This document shows, piece after piece, positions 56,049 through 64,000 of a stretch of DNA of 64,000 bases. The notes below the pieces were generated by a model that worked only from the letters and a program-made list of their open reading frames with translations, did no database searches and was not told the DNA's origin. This DNA comes from Sanguinoderma infundibulare (lineage: Eukaryota > Basidiomycota > Agaricomycetes > Polyporales > Polyporaceae): contig JAVLRN010000009.1 of the NCBI GenBank assembly GCA_032821775.1, positions 2,232,001 to 2,296,000 on the forward strand. The letters run 5' to 3'. A program made the position numbers and the translations under genes. Position 1 is the first letter of the stretch, and every line of letters starts with the position of its first letter.

Positions 56049-56330
56049 CTTGAGATGAAGTGGACGGCCAAAGGCTTTTCCTTCATCTGTGTATGTCCGG
56101 ATGACACGCGTGCCATCAGCGTGATATCCCGGCATGTTTGTTGTGACACTCACCACACCGACATGAGCGTTCGGTTCAAAGCCGTTAACCGCCCGCCGAC
56201 AAAAGGTTCGCGGATTTCCAGAACGGGCAGGCACAGCCACTCCCGACATTACCTAGTCAGAAAACCCAAACATCAGGTTCAATGTCACCGTCGTCTGCCC
56301 AGAACTTCAACCGCCTCCACCTCGGAGAGA
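56049..56330. promoter_or_regulatory. shared divergent promoter of ZSWIM7-like and TRM11 genes
   Basis: About 280 bases between start codons. No defined site seen. Confidence 0.35.
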
Positions 56331-58280
56331 ATGCTGACCAAGTATCTCTTTGTGTTTGCGCAGGTGCACGAAGACTTCCGGATACCGGAACTGCTCTCAA
56401 TCTCGGAGCTCTACGGATTTGAGATCAAATTTCCTGAGCGGCCGGAGGAGAGGGACACCTCCCGCCCGTTCATGATCCTCGAGCTCGAGAGCGAGGACCA
56501 TGCGAGGCTACTCGCTAGAAGATGCATCCTGATCAGGTATGTACTGTCATTCATGCCAATAATTATAGCTATCGGCATCTAACTCTGTGCAGATACGTGT
56601 GCGAATTTTACGCTCGCGGACGGTCTTACGACGAGGTCCACGAACGGAACCTGGCCCGGTCTTCTCTGTGGGAGAAATACGTCGAAGACACCTCGTTCAA
56701 GTTCCTCGTCACGGCGTTCAACCATACGATCCCTCAATGGCGCCAGAAGAACGTCGTCGAGAGCTTCGCGTACATGGACTTCCGGGGCAAGATCGACATG
56801 AAGAACCCTGACATCACTCTGGCCGTCTTCGAAGAATGTCAGTGAGGGATTCATTTCCTCTTCCTTTTTCCATGAAGCACTAAGAATTCACCGGTGACCT
56901 GCGCCGCCACAGACCCTGACAAGCACGGCACCACGCGCGAGAAGACCGAGGGCGACGGCGAATTCGACGAGGTCTGGTTCGGCAGGTTGGTGCGTCTAGT
57001 CTATGGTCTAGAACCATTCATCGCGTCCGATCTGGACCACGGCGTATTAACAGTCCGGTGTTTAGATCGAAGCAGGTTCCGCCCGGCCACTAGCGAAGAC
57101 ATTCGACGTGAAGAAGCGCGTTTACTACGGCAACACGAGCATGGAAGCCGAGATGTCCCTCCTCATGGCGAATCAGACACTCGTAAAGTCCTATATATCG
57201 ACGGCGGGACACCGGGCAGGCATGCTTACAACTTGAATGCAATTAGGCGTCTCCGGGGAAACTGATATACGACCCTTTCATTGGCACGGGGAGCATGGCA
57301 TACGTGGGTTCACCTATCCGACCAGAAGACGAACGGGGAGCTAACTTGAACGCGTCTGACAGACAACCGCCCACTTTGGTGCCTTCGTGTTCGGCTCGGA
57401 CATTGACGGGCGACAAATGAGAGGCAAAGGTGAGCAAAGTCCTTGTTCGGCAGACGCCAGATGCAGCCCGTGGATTTGACGTTCTCCCTGACAGTAAAAA
57501 CTCCTGGCATCATTCGTGCCGCCGCGCAATACGGCATCTCCAATCGAATCGTGGATCTCTGCACCTTCGACGTGACCCAGAACCCTTGGAGATGCGGAGA
57601 ATTGTTCGACGCGATCGTGACAGATCCCCCTTGCAAGTGCCATTTTCATCTACCCACGACGCTATCATCCTCACAGCGTCCCTGTAGACGGTGTAAGAGC
57701 AGGGGCTAAGCGTCTCGGCCGCAAGGACAATCGGCCGCCGCGAGAAGGGCCTCCGCCCGTGCACGTCGAGCGACCGTGAGTCGTTCCGACATCAACGGTC
57801 CTGCGCCCGTAACACTCCTGATCGCGTGCTTTCCAGAGATGACCAGCCGTACGTACCGCCTACGAAGCCATACGAACTTTCCGAGCTGGCGCGGGACCTC
57901 GTCATCCTCGCTCGTTATATGCTCAAGCCCCGCGGCCGCCTCGTCTTCTTCCTGCCGACGGTCACGGAGGAATACGAGGAACTCGACGTCCAAGCGATGC
58001 TCTGCGACGGCATGGAGCTCGTCGCGAACTCGTTACAAAACTTCGGGTCTTGGGGGCGACGTGTGAGCGTAGCCATCGTTTCTTTACAGAGGGAAAAATG
58101 TTGACACCATCTTAGTTGATCACGATCCGGAAGACGACGACGGAGAAGTACCCCCGCCCGACCTTCGATCCCGCACATGCTGTCACAGAGGGCGTAGATG
58201 TGCATGTACCGGCACACAAGGACTTCCGTGAGAAGTATTTTCAAGGGTTCAAGAAAAATGACATTGACACCGATAGCTGA
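56331..58280 (+). CDS. TRM11: tRNA (guanine-10-N2)-methyltransferase catalytic subunit Trm11
   Basis: Methylates G10 of cytosolic tRNAs, working with Trm112. About ten exons, near 480 residues. The N-terminal THUMP-like part reads MLTKYLFVFAQVHEDFRIPEL and LFGFEIKFPE-type sequence. The methyltransferase domain has VYYGNTSMEAEMSLLMANQ, then LIYDPFIGTGSMAY (SAM-binding), FVFGSDIDGRQMRG, IVDLCTFDVTQNPWR, and the catalytic motif DAIVTDPPYGVRAGAKRL, completed only when a GC-AG intron is removed. The end EKYFQGFKKND is as in fungal homologues. It converges on the AlkB-like gene with 270 bases between stops. Confidence 0.93.
57633..57687 (+). other. GC-AG intron in TRM11
   Basis: The exon ends GATCCCCCTT, the intron starts GCAAGT and ends CTGTAG, and the next exon starts ACGGTGTAAG. 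The join makes DPP-Y-GVRAG, the catalytic DPPY motif. Using the GT four bases on would lose the motif and the frame. Confidence 0.88.
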
Positions 58281-58549
58281 GGGCTCATGGAACGGGTAGC
58301 GGGAAGGGGATCACGAGTAATCAGTGTAAAGTAGCTGGTGTACAATAGGGAAAACATGCGCTGCATGCAAGGGCACGGGTGAACGTTACAAAATAGGTAT
58401 AAGTATATGAAGAAGAGCACGAAGAAAAAAAAAGCGAGTTACGGCGTGGACAACACCAGAGGTTGCCAGTCGGAGACGACAGTGATTAGCGTAGATTTTG
58501 CATGGTAATATTTTGATGATGAGTCGAAAGTCTGAGATTGGCCCGGTAT

Positions 58550-61500
58550 TCAGCGGCCGCCATTGTTGATCCGGCGTGCCGTGGCCGCGATTCGGAAGTT
58601 GAGTGGAACGACGGTGTGTCTGTAGAGCATGAACATGAACGTCAAGGTACACAGGCGAAAGGATGAAATCGACGCACTCATAGTATTCCTGGACGTCAGC
58701 CCCATCCATGACGAGAACATCGCCCTGGTCATCGTCAGCATTGCGCGCGACGAAAGCGAACGGACCACCTTACGTGTCTCAAGAACAGAGTCAGCGCGTT
58801 CGACTTCTGCCCAACTTGCCGGTGCTTCTTGACCGGCCTGAAGTGCATGAGCGCACACGACCCGAGCGACAGCGACGCAACTCTCGGGCCCAAGCCGTCC
58901 TCCGCGTCGCTGTGGAACTGGTCATCGGATTCCAAGCAGTCAGCACCAAAACAAGCGCATACAACGACATCGACGACATGACACCGACCGCCATGCTCTG
59001 CTCCTCCATGTACGCCGCGCTCAGCACCTCGTTGAACCGGTACGGCTCGCTCTCGCCTTGCAAGACGCTCATCATCCGCGACTGTATCAAATCGCGGGCC
59101 TTGACCACCGCGGAGGGTGCGCCGTCGAAGGGCACCGTATTGGCTGTCCCGCCAACATACTACGGAACTCGGGTCAGCGTCGAAGCGTACGTTATCGGTT
59201 TGCGCTCGCTTACTTGGTATGGTTCCCCGGCTGATGGATTCGGGCGTCAACATTGTTCGTTTCCGAAGACAAGAAGAGCACATACTATTCTGGGAAAAGT
59301 AGTTCGTGAGCAGCTCTCCCCGGACTTGATGCTGTCGTCCATCACGTCAGTTCGTTCGGCACCGCAATGGTCTCGTCACGGGTGCGGTTACGGCACGTAC
59401 CCTTCGCATCGGCCACCGCTTGAACTGCAAGTCACCGGTTGTAGCTTGCTCCTGGTATTCCGCGAATATCTCGTCCGCGACCTTGTGGGTCGAACGTGAG
59501 CCCATGATCATGTATATGCGGCCCCTAGGTGAACGTAAGACCACCGCAACCTTGCACGCGAGGGCGATAATAACCAACCGGTTCTCAGGAAGCACGAAAA
59601 CACGGTAGAAACCGTGACCGAGACACCCTTCCACCCTGTAAGGAAGCATTTGGGATTCCACGATGTCTGTTAAGATGTGTTACCGAGACGCTTGTATGGC
59701 ACGACACTGACGCTGGCTCACCGGAACCTTCGTAGACTTTGTGGGTCAAGAACTCGCTATGTTTCTGGCCCCAGAATTCTCTGGGCTGCCGGATCATGCC
59801 CATGACTTGCAACGTTGCCTGTAAGGACCAATTCAATCAGTTCAGTGAGCCCGTCTTGACCGCCAGATGAATGACGCACGCCGCAGCTATGGCATTCCCA
59901 GTACTGCCATTTATCCCTGCGCGCACATAGTGAGGAATTTGCCTGGATAGACATGATAAGAAGAAAATAAAACTCACCTGCATGACAGCCGACCACAGTC
60001 CTTGCAATGCCAGCCCTTCCTGAACCGACGACTGGTGATTACACCATTCCTTGCCTCAGTCGCGGGTGGCTGGGGTGTGATATCCTCGAGATCTTCGTGA
60101 TCGCATGCGTACTGCGCATTGAGGAAACTCTCCGAATACGTCAAGTCGCGCGGCGGAGACCTGCCATCCACGAAAGTCCAGAACATGGCGCAGCTCGGTC
60201 GCAGGCACATCCAGCCCTGTTCGTAAACGAGAGGAGACTGCTCGTGACACAACGGGCAATGGGTATATTGTGCGGTCGGGTTGTCCTCCTTCGGTCTGCT
60301 CAGGCACATGAGGGGACGATCCAGAGCCATGACAAGTTCACCACTCACGGCGTGGGGATGCTGCTGTTCCCGAGGGTCAACGATTCATCTTGCTTAATCC
60401 ACCACGGCTCCGGCTGCTTGTCGCACCACTCGAACGCGAACTTGTATCGGACCGCGAAACCGTCGTCGTTGTCCGCCGGCTGGCGCTCCGCTACCGAGAT
60501 GATCGGTGGGCGGTTACACCGCAGAAATCAAGGTCACTCACCCCATGCGTGCGCGATGTGGTAGAACCCAAGGACGACGTACGTGCAATCCGGCTTTGAG
60601 GAAAGGTCATAAGGGAACAGCGCATACCGGTCGTCAATGAGGAGAGCGATGGGACGGCCCTCCCTGTATGTGGTCAGTAGGGCCCTGACAGACTTGTCTC
60701 CTTCCTCTTGGTCGGAGGCCTTCCGCAGCGCCCTTTTTCCCTTGCTCTGATGCACGCTCTGCGCTTTCCCACCTCTACAACGAAGCAGGTACGCAATTAC
60801 CGAACCGTCCCGTAACGGTGGTTAAGGGACTCACCCATGAGAGATGATGAGACGGCCGTCGCGAGCGAATATGTCGCGGCTATTCCAAAACTCAGCACGA
60901 TAGTCCAGTCGCTGTATCGAACAAACGACTCACTTCGACGAGAACGCGCTGAGGAGGTATCCCTTGACGAGGTCGTTGGAATGGTAGACGCCAGATTGGT
61001 AACTTCGGAACCAGTCGAAGGACTCGCACACTTCCTGCCGCGACTGGGAAGACTATCACCATCTATCCGCAGACGAGGAACCGAAAACTTACCTTCGCCC
61101 AAATGATCGGACGGGCGGTCAAGGGTTTCTTCACCGGAGAACTTGGCGCAGGGATAGGTCGAGGAACGCCAGTACCAACAGGCTTTGGAATAACCGGTGG
61201 AGGGGGGCCAGCAACAGAAAAGCCCGATGTAGAGGGGAAGAGTGACGCAGAAGGAATAGCTGGGGTATCATCATTCACCTCCTCCTGAACTCGATGGCGC
61301 GTCGAGACAACCTGGCTGAGCGGGACCTCTTCCTCTTCCTCCTCGTCCGAGTCCGGCGGCGCGTCCATCGCCTCTAAGTCCGGTGTCCACTCGTCCGCCA
61401 CGGTCGCCGTGTTCTGGAGGTCCATCAACGCCTCCGTCGCAAAGTCGGATACCATACGGTCCGCCTCGGGGAGGTCCGCAGGTATGCCCAGCGTGCCTCG

Positions 61501-63645
61501 AGCAGGAACTGGGAGTCGCAGGCCCGGAATGGGTTGCCGGCGAGCAGCCGCACGTTTCTGTTTCGCCAACAGCCTACCGAACCAAGAACCACCGGAGCCA
61601 CTAGCATTGGCGGTGGCCCAATTGGACTGCGCTCGCTCGTTGGTGGACGCGGCAGAAGGGGCAGGCATCGACGGACGGGCCGCTTGAATGCCTTTCCCGT
61701 CAGCTTTGCTGCGTGTGGTCGACGGCGTCTTCCGGCGGCGCTCTTCCTGGGGTGCTGCGTCGTGCGACGCTCCGGTAGGGTTGGCCTCGGAGTCCTTCCC
61801 ACGGTGACGTTTGGGAGGGCGTACGGACTCGTCTGTGGCAGAGATCTTGCGCACTTTCGGGCGCCTGCTCCTCTTCTTGCGCTGAGAAGGGTCGACCGTG
61901 GATAGGGTGGGTCCCGAGGCGGTCGCCGCCGCTGGGGCGGGACGAGGAGGACGGGGAGTAGCGACGGACGAGGAGCGAAGGGCGGGCCGTCCATGGGTCT
62001 CAGGACACATCTCCATGGGATCATCGCTGTCCTCAGACGGAGGACGCAGCTTCGACTTCTTCGCACGGGGAGGAGGGTGGGACATGGCGGGCGGTTGACG
62101 GGCGGCGGGGGCAGGGGATAGGTCGTCCAGCTCGTCGACGCGCCCGCGCTTGACCTGGGAGTGGTACTCCAGGTCCCTCTTGGCCAACAGAGTCAGCCTC
62201 TGTTGATTAGCCGCAGCACGCGGGTGCCGCTGACGAGGCGTCTCCTGGGAAGCCTCCTTCTGCGCCATCTTTCGCCGCGGCTTGCGGGACTTGGTGGGGG
62301 GTTCCGCAGAAGCTGGCTCGGGGTCTTCGACGGCGGTCGTCTCGCTGATGTCGCTCGGCGGCGCTCGGCGGACAGCGCTGGGGGTGGGAGATTTCCCGAG
62401 AGCGTGGTTATCGGTGGGCTATGACGCGGGCACGGTTAGGAATAATTCTGCGCGACGACAGGCCGCATGAAGGGACCTCACCTCTTCTGGGGTAACCACA
62501 ACGGCGGACGGAGGAGGATCCTGAGGTTGAGAATGGGTGACCACGAAGGCAGCGGTGGCGCGGTCGTCGGAGAAGGTAACCTCGCCCTTGTCCTCTTCGG
62601 GGAAGCCCATGGCGAGGTAGGAGTCGCATATACTGATATCTGAGGAGGGAATGGGGTTCTCAGAGGCAGAAGAAGAAACCGTCGCCGCTGTCTGACCATT
62701 TCCTGCGGTTCGAGCTGAGGTTTTAACACCGCCTGTGACGCCGGCGACCGCGGTGCCACCAGTCCGTTCTGTGGATGGCCCGTCCACAATTTTTCGTGAT
62801 TTCCCAGCATCCGCATTGGCTTCTCCCAGTCTTTTACCGCGACCCCTCCTGGCGGCCCTCATTCCGCGCGAATCGGACGGCTGAGAGGCCGCACTGTCTG
62901 ACGCGTCGGCGCGCCCGGGGTGTGGTTCCAGAGCCCTATTGACCTGATTTGGGCTTGTCGTCGGAGCCGAGGGCGGGGGAAGTCGGTAATCGAACCCCCG
63001 GTTTCTGCGCTCGCGGTTGACACCATCGAGCGCGCGCCTCTCGTCGCCGCCGTAGAGTGCCCAATAGAACCGGACGAATACCTCGATGGACTTGACGGAG
63101 GCGTGGTCGACGGTGCGGGATCGGTTGGACGCACGGAAACCGTCCTCGGGGGCAAAGGCGTACTTCGACCACTGCATCGCCGCCGCACGTTGCTGCGTTC
63201 CGAGTCAGCGACGTGTTCGTGGGCCATGTCATTGAAATATTGAAGACGCGCAACGAGGAGGCATGCCAACGTCATCTCATCATTGATCCTTTCAAGAGGC
63301 GAGGGAGAGGGCTTGACTTACGTTGGGCTCGTCATGCATGTCTTTAGCGAGGCCCGCGACCCACTTGTCATGATCACCTCTCCGACCCCTCTCCTGGACC
63401 ATCATCTTGCGAATCACGAACTGGGTGAGGAAGGGCTCTTCCTGGAGGGGACTCCTGTCCCACATCTCCTTTGGGTGCTTCATGCCGTCCGTCTGCGCCC
63501 CCGTGAGGGAGGGAGTGCTGGCGAGAAGGAGGGAGTGAAAAGCCTCCGGTTGGCTGGGCGGACTGGACGGCTTCGTGGGGGCCAACCTGGGCCAACCCTG
63601 AGATTAATACCGCTTCAACAATCAGTTTACCATATTCGTATGCAT
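58550..63645 (-). CDS. large AlkB-like 2-oxoglutarate/Fe(II) dioxygenase with zinc ribbons
   Basis: A gene of more than a dozen exons, over 1,000 residues. The likely start is a tiny exon at 63645 (MHTNM), joined to GWPRLAPTKPSSPP. The N-terminal part has helical FLTQFVIRKMMVQERG and MQWSKYAFAPEDGF, then about 500 residues of basic, disordered, nuclear-looking sequence (KSRKPRRK, KKRSRRPK). A conserved region follows: SRQEVCESFDWFRSYQSG, RDIFARDGRLIISHG, ALLIDDRYALFPYDL and YVVLGFYHIAH. Two zinc ribbons are next: CPLC...CLRPSC and HCKDCGRLSC...CHSC. The C-terminal oxygenase carries FHSDAE (iron-binding His and Asp), SLGSCALMHF, GDVLVMDGADVQEYYEH (second His) and FRIAATAR (2-oxoglutarate Arg). 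AlkB relatives demethylate nucleic acids or proteins; the substrate here is unknown. Confidence 0.85.
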
Positions 63646-63874
63646 CGGACGACGGCATCAGACACACGCGCCCGCGAACCTCGCCTTCCTGGCTTGATCC
63701 CCGGCCTTCTGGCGGCAAGCTTCACTTGCATTCCATTCCCTCCCCAGATATCCAGACCTGGCCCCAACAACCAGCGGAACAGTGGGCAACGTGCAGAGAT
63801 ATTCGGCGCGCTCGGTGAATAACAAAGAATCTACGCTACGTGCCAGACATCGCATCGCATCGAATAACGGTCCT

Positions 63875-64000
63875 CTACTTCGCTAGCGCGTGCTGGATAG
63901 CCTCGTACACGTCCGCCTCAATCCGCGCCTCCACCTTGTCCTCCTCCGAACCGTTGCCCGACGCGACCTTTAACGCCTCGTGGAGGTTCGCACGAACGGC
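63875..64000 (-). CDS. 3' end of an unidentified gene (partial)
   Basis: The minus-strand frame is open from the window edge to TAG 63877-63875, reading ANLHEALKVASGNG, then VEARIEADVYEAIQHALAK. It is helical and charged and looks like a protein C-terminus. It is too short to name, and the rest lies outside the window. Confidence 0.55.
   Translation of the reverse strand, partial: AVRANLHEALKVASGNGSEEDKVEARIEADVYEAIQHALAK

Noticed and set aside
63283..63585. A 97-codon minus-strand frame beginning APTKPSSPPSQP treated as a gene start
   Set aside because: The apparent start codon is TTG, and the frame continues upstream to a splice acceptor; it is an internal exon of the AlkB-like gene.

Overview
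This is a eukaryotic nuclear window. Many short introns (about 50-90 bases, GT-AG with internal CTRAY branch sites) interrupt compact genes on both strands. The gene families (expanded F-box and F-box/WD40 genes, fungal caspase-domain protein, GtaA-like glutaminase, fungal VanZ protein) point to a filamentous basidiomycete, most likely an Agaricomycete. No mobile-element proteins, rRNA, CRISPR or viral genes were seen.

Layout. 0.4-2.0 kb: mitochondrial-type cysteine synthase and a tRNA-Gly(UCC). 2.5-13.5 kb: rearranged accessory region holding F-box/WD40 copy A (+), a broken ataxin-3-like UIM tail joined to an F-box relic (-), relics of other genes, and F-box/WD40 copy D (+). 14-36.9 kb: housekeeping core, namely an unidentified mitochondrial membrane protein (-), VanZ-like protein (-), RraA-like aldolase (+), caspase-domain protein (-), Beclin/Atg6 (+), glutamate-cysteine ligase (+), membrane-anchored GtaA-like glutaminase (+) and DNA polymerase kappa (+). 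37.5-48.3 kb: two tandem copies (B, C) of a roughly 5.2 kb block, each with a UIM-tail relic (+), an F-box/WD40 gene (-), a short relic (+) and a Ser/Pro-rich gene tail (-). 48.7-64 kb: second housekeeping block, namely WBP4/FBP21 splicing factor, a hypothetical gene, Tim17, 4CXXC_R1 zinc-finger protein, ZSWIM7/SWS1, Trm11, a large AlkB-like oxygenase with zinc ribbons, and the 3' end of one more gene.

The main observation is the four-copy F-box/WD40 block. Copy A is inverted relative to B and C but nearly identical to B, so the 30 kb core lies between large inverted repeats. Each full block also carries a fragment of an ataxin-3-type ubiquitin-binding tail, and next to copy A that tail is read in frame from an F-box ORF. 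Cysteine synthase and glutamate-cysteine ligase both serve thiol/glutathione supply, while ZSWIM7, polymerase kappa and the AlkB-like protein belong to DNA repair or nucleic-acid modification families; these are separate genes, not a cluster. Exon reconstruction also revealed three GC-AG introns in Pol kappa, Tim17 and Trm11.
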